From: Capra hircus
Taxonomy: Eukaryota; Chordata; Mammalia; Artiodactyla; Bovidae
Reading direction: 5' to 3'
Assembly: GCF_001704415.2 (NCBI RefSeq)
Contig: NC_030824.1
Coordinates: 38,621,022-38,685,021, forward strand
DNA length: 64,000 nucleotides
Numbering within the stretch: position 1 is the first letter of the stretch; each line of letters starts with the position of its first letter. The notes under the pieces are model-generated. The model was not told the DNA's origin and did not search any database. It saw nothing but the letters and a program-made list of their open reading frames with translations. Both the position numbers and the translations under genes were made by a program. Of the stretch, positions 55,976 to 64,000 are shown piece after piece.

Positions 55976-58574
55976 ATTTGAAAGAAATGCCAACATTCAA
56001 CCCTTATGATAATATTATGCAAATTGTGTTATAATTTTACTTTTCTCCTTACTTTTTCTCTTTTTAAAATGTGACAAAGAAGGGTTAATACAAATGCAAT
56101 GCTGCGTGTATGTTTATTTTTCTCTCCGTGACTTTTCTGTGTGTGTGTGTGTGTGTGTGTGTACATGTGCACCTGCATACACTTGCATTGTCTTCAAGTT
56201 TATGTTTTGAGATGTGGTTATATTTAGTATGAGATTTGAAGAAGGCTGGGAAGGTCATTACGTATCTAGGCATTTACATCAACACGATTTTAGTGTACTT
56301 TGTTTTATTTCTATTGAATTTCCCTTTTCACGTTAAAAAAACTGTATCTATGCCAGTGTTATCACTTAGACATTCTAGGTTTGTGTTTTTTTTTTGTTTT
56401 AAGTACTAAATGTAAGGTGACGATATCTGGGATGTGCAAGAAGTGCATTTGAGCTGAGACAGTGGGAAGTTAAAGAGGCACAAAGGAGCAAAACTATAAA
56501 ACAGGAACAGTCTAGGGAAAAGGAAGGAAAACTGTTTGCAATTCAAGGAAGGAGTGGTAGAAATCACCACCGCGTATTTTGTAATAGGACCTGTATATGG
56601 GGGCGGGGAGAGTGAAGGTGGAAGGGGAAAAAGACAGTAGAGGCTGGAAGGAAGGAAGTAGTTTCACCTGGAACTTTAAAGAAAAGAAGGACATTTTTGT
56701 AGAAGTGCTTTGGCACTATTATTTTTAAAAGATTAAGCTCATGAGATCCTTTTCTCCTTCTTGAATATTTTTTTTTTTAACTTTTTAGTGATGTTTTAAT
56801 GACTACAAACTATGTCCACTCCTGACATGAGGAACCAACATTTCTTTGGCTGTATGCCAAGTGGAATGGCTACCTAGGCTTCCTAGGACATTCAGAATTA
56901 TTGGCTGTTTCCTCTTTTGAGTGGTTTACAATAAATTATTATTAATGTTTTTAGATAAACCTTTTATCTTCTATTCTGTTCTCAGCTCCTTACCTCTAGG
57001 TTAAATTTGAAAATATGCACATGTTTGAAATGATTTCTCTCTTACCAAATCATGGTTCTGTCTTCTTTCTTCATCTAGTTTTGAGTAGGAATCAATATTG
57101 AAATGCAAGGAGTTTCTTTTACTTTGTGGCCAGCATTAAATTTTCACCCAGCTATCTTGCAGGTTGATTTTGAAACATTAATAGAATTCTTTAAAACACT
57201 AAGATTACATAGGTCATCAGCAAGTCCACATATTATGTAGTTTATATGCTTTTCCTTAATTACTAAATCAAACATAAAATATTAGTATGTTAGAAAGCCT
57301 GTAGTAGGTCACTGAAGAATAACGCCCGGTAAAGGAATCTGAAAGCAATATGCACATATTAAGCATTATTTAAATATCATTTGAAACATATGTTGGATCA
57401 AGATAGACATCTCTCAGAAGGACATGATTGTCTGTCTCTTGTTTCCTTTGATAAACGAATTATTATGCTTGTAATGGGCCAGGACACTCAAGCTTTATTC
57501 CATGGTACCATACTTGCTTTTGAAACTACTACTTAAGATTATAAAATGCATTTACAATTTATAGCTATTTACTTTTAGAATTCCTTCCATGTACTTTTGT
57601 CTCTGTGGTTCCTCAGGAGAGTAGAATGTTTTTAAACAGCATTATTTCCACTGTGCTACAGCTGAAATATGATATTTGTTTCTTGTAGCATTGCTGATAC
57701 TGCATATTTGGGATACTAAATAAATAAATAGACTTTTCAAAAGACCCCATTAAATCATTACTCTTGGCCATGCATTTTCAGACATTCACTGGAACTACTA
57801 ATGCACCGCATCAGCTGATTTTGAAAGTGAAAAATTATTGTTTATCAACAGTCTGATGCCTTTGCTTTTCTGTTCAGAAGAATTATAAGTTCAGGAGTAT
57901 TAATTATTATGGTCATTTTGTAGATGGGATATTTCTAAATTTTGAACCATTTATATAATAGCTTGAAATATGGTTTTGCATCTTGGCTTTCCCCTAATTT
58001 CCAAATTCCATTTTAATAGTTCAGAATTGAGTGTAGCTGTTTTTCTCTGGACTGTTTCACCAGAATAGTGGAATTCCTCGTGAAATAGAACAAAAAGTAC
58101 AGAATGTGGTTAGATTCAAAGTCTAAAATTCTTATTGAATGTTTTTGTAAAACCATACAGTTACAATAAATACAGTAGATGGTCTATGTACACCTGAATA
58201 TACAAGATAAATGTGCATAGTATGTTAAATCTAGCTGTCATTACTAAATTAAAATGTGCTTTGAGGATTTCACATTACTAACTTTTAAGTTTGGTTTAGG
58301 GAATGCAGTACAAATATAGCAAATACCTCTAAACATAAATTTTGAAAGAGTACTTTTGCCTTTGACTGTTAGCAGTCATGCCCTTATATATTTAATCTTG
58401 AGAATAAAGCATATTTAATCTATGATGGAAAAGATATATGGAAACTTCAGATTCTGTAGTTTCCCAGCATGTCAGCTTTAGAGTCTAAATGTCCTAAATT
58501 TATGTTCTTCCTAGTAGCTTCTTGAGAGTTCTAAGCCTGGATACTTTAATAAATACATTTCTAGAGCTGATATG

Positions 58575-58576
<2 letters not shown>
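55976..58576. other. Unique intron DNA
   Basis: Contains a (TG)n microsatellite at 56138-56163. Otherwise no repeat or exon recognised over 2.6 kb. Confidence 0.45.
56138..56163. repeat. (TG)n microsatellite
   Basis: About 13 uninterrupted TG units. Confidence 0.95.
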
Positions 58577-58616
<40 letters not shown>

Positions 58617-58640
58617 CATACATATATATACACACACATA
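58577..58640. repeat. (TA)n/(CA)n microsatellite
   Basis: About 17 TA units (58577-58610), then mixed CATA and CACACA units. Confidence 0.95.
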
Positions 58641-58892
58641 TTTGTTTTATATGAGTATATTTAAATCAAAAAGTAATTTTTGAAGTTGACAATTCCAACA
58701 CTACATATACATCAGTGTCAGGATGTAATACTAAATATAACAGAAAATCAGAAAATATTTTTCCTGGGATATATAGCAACTTTAATCAAATTTTGATTTA
58801 AATTATTCATTTGTAAACATCTCTGTCATCAAATGTATCTAACTTGTTATATTCCTTTTATAAGAAAAGAATTAAAATAGGAATAAAAACAA

Positions 58893-59165
58893 TTAGAACT
58901 ATCATACACTTAAAGCTTTTCATGCATTGTTCTAGGTCCTTTACATGTGTGAACTCCTTTAATCCTCAGACTAAATACAGATCAAGTACTGCTACATTAC
59001 AGTCCCATGTATCAGATATTATTACCAGCCAGATTGTCTAGATAAGGAAACATAGGCTCATAGAGGTTAAGGAGTAGCCCAGTGATACATGATTATTAGG
59101 TAGTGGAGCAGAGATTCAAAACCAAAACTATGGCCCCAGAGCATGCAGTCTCAACCAGTACAATG
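58893..59165 (-). repeat. MIR element, antisense
   Basis: TGCATTGTTCTAGGTCCTTT, AACTCCTTTAATCCTCAGAC, GATAAGGAAACATAGGCTCA, AGCAGAGATTCAAAACC in full antisense MIR order. Among the longest MIR copies here. Confidence 0.78.
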
Positions 59166-59207
59166 TATAATGTGCAACTCAGAATTCCAACTATAATATA
59201 CATGTGA

Positions 59208-59797
59208 TTCAGTTCAGTTCAGTTTAGTTCAGCCGCTCAGTGGTGTCCGACTCCTTGTGACCCCATGAATTGCAGCACGCCAGGCCTCCCTGTCCATCAC
59301 TGTCTCCCAGAATCCATTCAGACTCACGTCCATCAAGTCAGTGATGCCATCCAGCCATCTCATCCTCGGTTGTCCCCTTCTCCTTCTGCCCCCAATCCCT
59401 CCCAGCATCAGAGTCTTTTCAAATGAGTCAACTCTTCGCATGAGGTGGCCAAAGTACTGGCATTTCAGCTTTAGCATCATTCCTTCCAAAGAAATCCCAG
59501 GGCTGATCTCCTTCAGAATGGACTGGTTGGATCTCCTTGCAGTCCAAGGGACTCTCAAGAGTCTTCTCCAACACCACATTTCAAAAGCATCAATTCTTCA
59601 GCACTCAGCCTTCTTCACAGTCCAACTCTCACATCCGTACATGACCACAAGAAAAACCATAGCCTTGACTAGGCGGACCTTAGTCGGCAAAGTAATGTCT
59701 CTGCTTTTGAATATACTATCTAGTTTGGTCATAACTTTTCTTCCAAGGAGTAAGCGTCTTTTAATTTCATAGCTGCAGTCACCATCTGCAGTGATTT
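59208..59797 (-). mobile_element. BovB LINE 3' part, antisense
   Basis: From TTCAGTTCAGTTTAGTTCAG to CACCATCTGCAGTGATTTTG. Low divergence. The minus frame 59579-59229 is the ORF2 C-terminus, ending HGVTRSRTPLSG without its usual stop position. Confidence 0.9.
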
Positions 59798-59929
59798 TGC
59801 ATATCTAAATCAAACTGTTCATTATTTCAATAATATACAAATAAGTTTATAAGAGATTTTTTGAACACTATAAAGTTACCATCCCTCATTGTCAAATCTA
59901 GATGGTGATTATAATTTTAATTTGCCTTC

Positions 59930-60095
59930 AGTTCAGTTCAGTTCAGTTCAGTTCAGTTGCTCAGTCGTGTCCGACTCTTTGCGACCCCATGAATCACAGC
60001 ACGCTAGGCCTCCCTGTCCATTACCAACTCCCAGAGTTCACTCAGACTCAGGTCCATCGAGTCAGTGATGCCATCCAGCCATCTCATCCTCTGAT
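59930..60095 (-). mobile_element. BovB 3' end, antisense, cut short
   Basis: A (TTCAG)n start, then BovB antisense to ATCTCATCCTCTG, where it switches abruptly to the inverted-duplication arm at 60096. Confidence 0.88.
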
Positions 60096-60305
60096 CCAGG
60101 GATCAAACCCATGTTTCCTGCAGCGGCAGGTAGATTCTTATCCACTGTACCACCTGGGAAGTCCAGTGTGGAGAGTTTTAATGTAGAACAAAAGAAGGAA
60201 AACTGAGCTAAAATATTAGATTATGGGTATAGATTGGATAGGGGCTTAGCTGGTAAAGAATCCACCTGCAGTGGAGGAGATCCTGGTTTGATCCTGTGTC
60301 AAGGA
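60096..60305. repeat. Inverted duplication, left arm (210 bp)
   Basis: Reverse complement of 61736-61945 with 6 differences in 210 bases. It consists of a CHR SINE start (antisense, 60096-60162), about 80 bases of non-repeat DNA, and a Bov-tA start (sense, about 60243-60305). Confidence 0.93.
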
Positions 60306-60959
60306 TCCCAGAATCAGACTCTTTTGACTCTGCTAAAATCTACTCTTTCTGAAACCTTCCCTTTAACCTCTATGGCAAGCTGTCCTCTGGGTCTCCAAGG
60401 TTCCTTCTCCTTCCCTCAGTCGCTTCCCTTACTTCCCACTCTTTCAATATGATATTCAGTCTTTATGCTGCTGTACCTTTTACTATCTATTCTCATATAA
60501 ATCATCAACAAATCTTCTGGCTTCAACTGTGAGCCACATATATTGACCTTCAAATAGTTTTATCAAACCGTTTTTCAAATCTCTGACCACACATCCATTC
60601 CTATGGTTATAACCATTGCCACATAACCATTTTTACGAAGCTATCCTTCACTCTTAACATACCATACATAAAATTATAAAATTTCAATGCATAATGTCTC
60701 CTGCGTCCAAGCAGACCTTATCCTGAGATGTCTTCAGCAAAAACATTCTCCTAATTCCTAGCCAAAGTAATTTGAAAATTTTTTTCTTTCTCTTTCACTT
60801 CTATGCCCATTGCAGAGTTGATAAAAGAAAGAAATGAGAATAAAGAGAATGTTGAACAACTGAGAGCTATCATCAGTTACTTCTGTATCCAATAGCCCAT
60901 CAGATCTTACTAATTTGTTCTGTGTATATTATGTTTGGTACACAATGATTGAAAGTCTC
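60306..60959. other. Unassigned intron DNA between the inverted arms
   Basis: Pyrimidine-rich at 60340-60440. No exon or named repeat seen. Confidence 0.4.
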
Positions 60960-61145
60960 ACTTCTGGGGCAAGATAACCAGGGTTCAGATTTCTTTGTCT
61001 CAGTTTCTCTATCTTCAAAATGGGGATAATAATAGTGCTTACCCAACTGGATTGCTTTTAAGTATCAAATCAATTAGTGCCCATGAAGTGATGTGCTCGG
61101 AGCAGTGCTTAGCACTCAATAAACACTTAATAAATGTTCTATTTT
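60960..61145 (+). repeat. MIR element, 3' part
   Basis: TCAGTTTCTCTATCTTCAAA, ATGGGGATAATAATAGTGCT, CAGTGCTTAGCACTCAATAA, ending AATAAATGTTCTATTTT. A good MIR match. Confidence 0.8.
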
Positions 61146-61497
61146 TCTTTTCCATTCCTTCAGCCAAATTCCTAGTTTATACTTCAGATCTTGAGTGCTA
61201 CAGTTCAAAGATCTGAGTGAACGCAAGAATGCATCTCTGCTTTCATTTTACAGAACAGGGACTTGGAACCAGAAAATAATGCAGATTATATAGAGTTTCC
61301 TCTTGAGGAAATGAAGTCCTAGTCTCCTGGGGCCAAAATCTACTCTCTCACTCCTTCTCTGGCCTCTCTTCTTTCTAGTCCATCCTATACCATCAAGAGC
61401 CTTAAAAGATTGTTTCCAATTAAAACAAGATCAGTGGTATCTTGGTCATACAGTTCGATATGTGTTGTAACTGAGATTCTCCAGTGTATGTGCTGAA
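61146..61497. other. Unique intron DNA
   Basis: No repeat or exon recognised. Confidence 0.4.
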
Positions 61498-61800
61498 CTG
61501 TGCTTAGTCGCTCAGTTGTGTCCAGCTCTTTGCTACCCCATGGACTGTAGCCTGCCTAGTTCCTCTGTCCATGGGGATTCTCCAGGCAAGAATATTGGAG
61601 TGGATTGCCACGCCTTCCTCCAGGGGATCTTTCCAGCCGAGGTCTTCGCATTGCAGGCAAATTCTTTAGTATCTGAGCCACCAGGGAAGTCCAAAGGTAC
61701 CTGAAGTGGGGTCCCATGCCCTTCTCCAGGGGAGCTCCTTGACACAGGATCAAACCGGGATCTCCTGCATCGCAGGTGGATTCTTTACCAGCTAAGCCCC
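61498..61800 (-). mobile_element. Tandem Bov-tA SINE, antisense
   Basis: A full antisense unit (to ATCTGAGCCACCAGGGAAGTCC, about 61694) followed by a partial second unit (CTGAAGTGGGGTCCCATGCC to CCAGCTAAGCCCC). Similar in layout to the tandem copy at 50609. The last 65 bases belong to the inverted-duplication arm. Confidence 0.87.
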
Positions 61801-61945
61801 TATCCAATCTATACCCATAATCTAATATTTTAGCTCAGTTTTCCTTCTTTTGTTCTACGTTAAAACTCTCCACACTGGACTTCCCAGGTGGTACAGTGGA
61901 TAAGAATCTACCTGCCGCTGCAGGGAACATGGGTTTGATCCCTGG
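61736..61945. repeat. Inverted duplication, right arm (210 bp)
   Basis: Partner of 60096-60305, 97% identical. Here both SINE parts continue naturally outwards (Bov-tA to the left, CHR SINE to the right), so this arm is the likely original. Confidence 0.93.
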
Positions 61946-62236
61946 TCCAGGAGGATTCCACATGCCGTGGAGCAAGTAAGCCCGTGCACCACAGCTACTG
62001 AGCCCAAACCCTAGAGCCCGCAAACCATAACTTCTGAGCCCATGTTCTGCAACTCCTAAAGCCAGTGGGCCTAGAAGCTGTGCTCCACATCAGGAGAAGC
62101 CACCGCAATGAGAAGCCTGTGCACTGCAACAAAGAGTGGCCCCACCTGCTGCAGCTAGAGAAAGGCTGCATAAAGCAAGGAAGACCCAATGCAACCAAAA
62201 GTATATAAAATACATAAATTAATTAATTAATTAAAC
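61877..62236 (+). mobile_element. CHR-type SINE (cetartiodactyl), full length
   Basis: tRNA-like start GGACTTCCCAGGTGGTACAG, then CACATGCCGTGGAGCAAGTA, AGAGCCCGCAAACCATAACT, GAAGCCACCGCAATGAGAAG, AGACCCAATGCAACCAAAAG and an (AATT)n tail at 62211-62233. This family also occurs in whales and hippos, so it predates the Bov SINEs. Confidence 0.87.
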
Positions 62237-62318
62237 AAACAAATCTCTTCACACTAGCAAACTTGTCATAGCAATCCCTCTCCTTGGTTTTTATAGTGCA
62301 CATTGTAAGCTTCCATTT

Positions 62319-62537
62319 GTGCTGTGTTGTGCTTAGTTGTTCAGTTTTGTCTGACTCCTTGCAACCCCATGGACTTTGCAACCCCATCAGGCTTCTCTGC
62401 TATGGGAATCTTCAAAGCAAGAATGCTGGAATGGGTTGTCATGCCCTCCTCCAGGGGATCTTTCCAACCCAGGGGTCGAACCCAGGTCTCCCGCATTGCA
62501 GGCAGATTCTTTACTGTCTGAGCCACCAGGGAAGTCC
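62319..62537 (-). mobile_element. Bov-tA SINE, antisense, with target duplication
   Basis: Complete reverse element with a small internal duplication (GCAACCCCATGGACTTTGCAACCCCAT, given here only by position 62360-62387). The perfect 12-mer AAGCTTCCATTT flanks it at 62307-62318 and 62538-62549. Confidence 0.93.
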
Positions 62538-62597
62538 AAGCTTCCATTTAATGCTTGCTTAATTTAATTACCTTCTCATGCTGAACCAGAGGAACAT

Positions 62598-63035
62598 GAG
62601 CTCAGAGTCAGACAAACTAGGGTTTGAAATCCACTCACCCCCAGTATAACTCTGGGTAAGTTAAGTACCATCTCCAAACTTCGCATCTTCTTTTGAGAAA
62701 TAGTATCTCCCAGTGAAAAAAAGTGAAAGTGAAGTGGCTTAGTCGTGTTAACTCTTTTCAACCCCATGGACTATAGCCTACCAGGCTCCTCCGTCAGTCC
62801 ATGGGATTTTCCAGGCAAGAATTCTGGAGTGCGTTGCCATTTCCTTCTCCAGGGGGATCTTCCTGATCCAGGGATTAAACCCTGGTCTTCCGCATTGTAG
62901 GCAGACGCTTTTACTGTCTGAGCCACCAGGGAACATGAGCTAAAGCAAGATAATGCATACACAGTGCTGTCCCTGGGCCTGGCAAACCTCTGGATATGTA
63001 GTTAATAGTATTATCATCATTTGTATTTTCCACAG
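62598..63035 (+). repeat. MIR split by a SINE
   Basis: 62598-62706 (TCAGACAAACTAGGGTTTGA, AACTCTGGGTAAGTTAAGTA) and 62940-63035 (CACAGTGCTGTCCCTGGGCC, AGTATTATCATCATTTG) read as two parts of one MIR around the Bov-tA at 62715. Confidence 0.6.
62715..62934 (-). mobile_element. Bov-tA SINE, antisense
   Basis: AAAAAGTGAAAGTGAAGTGGC tail side to TGTCTGAGCCACCAGGGAA, inserted within the MIR at 62598. Confidence 0.9.
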
Positions 63036-63073
63036 TGACAGTTTGACCCCTTTATATGTATATTTTAAGAATT

Positions 63074-63075
<2 letters not shown>

Positions 63076-63119
<44 letters not shown>
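63076..63119. repeat. (TG)n microsatellite, 22 units
   Basis: Perfect TG run leading into the antisense BovA at 63120. Probably the expanded tail of that element. Long enough to be polymorphic. Confidence 0.96.
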
Positions 63120-63123
<4 letters not shown>

Positions 63124-63232
63124 GCTTAGTTGCTCAATCATGTCCAATAGTTTGTGACCCTATAGACCATAACCAGCCAGCCTCCTCTGTCCATGGGATT
63201 CTCCAGGCTAGAATACTGGAGTGGGTTACCAT
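63120..63232 (-). mobile_element. BovA SINE, antisense, headless
   Basis: CTGTGCTTAGTTGCTCAATC to TACTGGAGTGGGTTACCATTC. No tRNA-like part. It faces the sense SINE at 63256. Confidence 0.87.
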
Positions 63233-63255
63233 TCTCTCACATACACACATATATA

Positions 63256-63470
63256 TGGGCTTCCCAAGTGACTCAAGTCTTAAAGAATCCACCTGCCAGT
63301 GCGGGAGACACAGGAGATGCTGGTTCGATCCCTGAGTCAGGAAGATTCCCTAGAGGAGGAAATGGCAACCCACTCCAGTATTCTTGCCTGAAAAATCCCA
63401 TGCACAGAAGACCCTGGCAGGTTGCAGTCCGCAGGGTTGCAGAGTCAGACCTGACTGAGCATGCATAGAG
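63256..63470 (+). mobile_element. Bov-tA SINE
   Basis: GGGCTTCCCAAGTGACTCAA to CAGACCTGACTGAGCATGCAT, followed by a (CA)n stretch (63486-63503). It is the nearest repeat to the second FAT4 exon. Confidence 0.9.
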
Positions 63471-63483
63471 CACGCACACATGC

Positions 63484-63503
63484 GTGCACACACACACACA
63501 CAC
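63484..63503. repeat. (CA)n tail
   Basis: About ten CA units after the Bov-tA. Complementary to the (TG)22 at 63076. Confidence 0.9.
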
Positions 63504-63716
63504 ATTTTGAAGGTTGAGATTCGCTGTGTTATTTAATGAAATGAACAGTGAAAGACTATTTAGTTAACTACACTGGACTGTTACTATTTGAAATATTACA
63601 GTATCATATGAAATTAAACCCTGGAGCCTCACTTTGTCAAGTATACATTCAGCACAAGGAGCAGCACTTTAACTGTTCTGCTTCTAGCAGTTCCGATTCT
63701 GCTCTCTTTTCCCTAG
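63504..63716. other. Intron end before the FAT4 acceptor
   Basis: Repeat-free. It ends in the pyrimidine-rich TCTGCTCTCTTTTCCCTAG, a strong 3' splice site. Confidence 0.65.
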
Positions 63717-63978
63717 GGTGCAAATGCTCTTGTCACATATACGATCATCAGTGGAGCCGATGACAGCTTCCGAATTGACCCTGAATCTGGAGATCTGATA
63801 GCTACCAAGAGACTGGACAGAGAACGTCGTTCCAAATATTCCTTGCTTGTTCGTGCGGATGATGGCCTTCAGTCCTCGGATATGAGAATAAATATTACTG
63901 TCAGTGATGTGAATGACCACACCCCCAAGTTCTCCAGGCCTGTGTACTCTTTCGACATCCCAGAAGACACAACCCCAG
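63717..63978 (+). CDS. FAT4: FAT4 internal exon, body of a cadherin repeat and start of the next
   Basis: This exon has 87 codons plus one base (phase 0 in, phase 1 out). With the exon at 51547 it completes one cadherin repeat. The conserved LDRE motif is at exon residues 33-36 and the calcium-binding DVNDHTP linker at 64-70. Then PED (82-84) opens the following repeat. The acceptor is TTTTCCCTAG and the donor is CCAG|GTAGGT, both strong. There is no stop or frameshift, and the spacing between motifs is normal for an extracellular cadherin repeat of about 105 residues. The rest of the protein lies beyond the window. Neighbouring SINEs end about 215 bases upstream of the acceptor. The match to FAT4 is from memory and was not searched. 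Confidence 0.83.
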
Positions 63979-64000
63979 GTAGGTGGCACTTTGAAGTATA

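Larger units (their letters stand above)
51679..63716 (+). other. FAT4: FAT4 intron splitting a single cadherin repeat
   Basis: This is the 12.0-kb interval between the two exons. It interrupts the coding sequence directly after DADE, inside one cadherin repeat, in phase 0. It is heavily loaded with antisense BovB (52878, 54345, 59208, 59930), Bov-tA SINEs, one CHR SINE, MIRs, a long hairpin (54012-54224) and an AT-rich tract (55600-55975). No further exon was found in it in any + strand frame. Confidence 0.75.

Noticed and set aside
56085..56273. Minus frame with His-Thr repeats
   Set aside because: Translation of the (TG)n/(CA)n microsatellite.
59930..59960. CAGTT/TTCAG tandem units resembling a CRISPR or telomere-like array
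   Set aside because: They are the normal 3' terminal repeat of BovB, seen at several other copies. There are no spacers.
62592..62942. GGAACATGAGCT at 62592 and 62931 as a target duplication
   Set aside because: The copies lie outside both the MIR piece and the SINE in a way that does not bracket a single element, so it is probably coincidence.
63075..63335. Frame starting with alternating Cys-Val
   Set aside because: Translation of the (TG)n microsatellite followed by SINE sequence.

Overview
This is vertebrate nuclear DNA, from a ruminant artiodactyl (cattle, sheep, goat or a close relative). The repeats show this: more than a dozen BovB (RTE-type) LINE copies, more than twenty Bov-tA / Bov-A2 SINEs, a cetartiodactyl CHR-type SINE, artiodactyl L1 pieces and old MIRs. 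There are no bacterial-style genes, operons, rRNA, tRNA genes or CRISPR arrays. Most of the longer open reading frames lie inside BovB or L1 copies.

The only host gene seen is a giant cadherin, read as FAT4 on the + strand. Two exons are visible. 51547-51678 encodes the end of one cadherin repeat and the start of the next. 63717-63978 completes that repeat and starts another. They are in frame with each other, have good splice signals and are separated by a 12-kb intron. Everything upstream of 51547 has no exon that I can recognise and is probably one large upstream FAT4 intron (inference).

Layout. 1-4.6 kb: mostly unique AT-rich DNA with a candidate conserved block. 4.6-6.7 kb: a Bov-tA SINE with a 1.8-kb BovB inserted in its tail, both ends marked by a 12-bp target duplication. 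7-21 kb: unique DNA with scattered SINEs, MIRs and old L1 ends. 21.5-25.7 kb: a three-level nest, with a near full-length antisense BovB splitting a Bov-tA SINE and itself split by a sense BovB. 26.9-36.4 kb: more BovB, including an old copy with a SINE inside it and a 2.6-kb copy with endonuclease and reverse transcriptase, then a head-on SINE pair. 41.1-43.8 kb: L1 material scrambled by inversions. 44.5-44.9 kb: an antisense solo LTR. 48-49.6 kb: old BovB pieces. 51.5-64 kb: the two FAT4 exons and the intron between them, which holds three larger antisense BovB copies, a long natural hairpin, an AT-rich tract and a 210-bp inverted duplication.

I did not find a new gene system. The most unusual structures are the near-perfect 80-bp-arm hairpin at 54.0-54.2 kb, the 97%-identical 210-bp inverted duplication at 60.1/61.7 kb that includes non-repeat DNA, the nested BovB/SINE at 21.5-25.7 kb, the rearranged L1s, and a 14-bp SINE-start remnant with flanking duplications at 19.8 kb. 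SINE and LINE names come from remembered consensus sequences; no database was searched.
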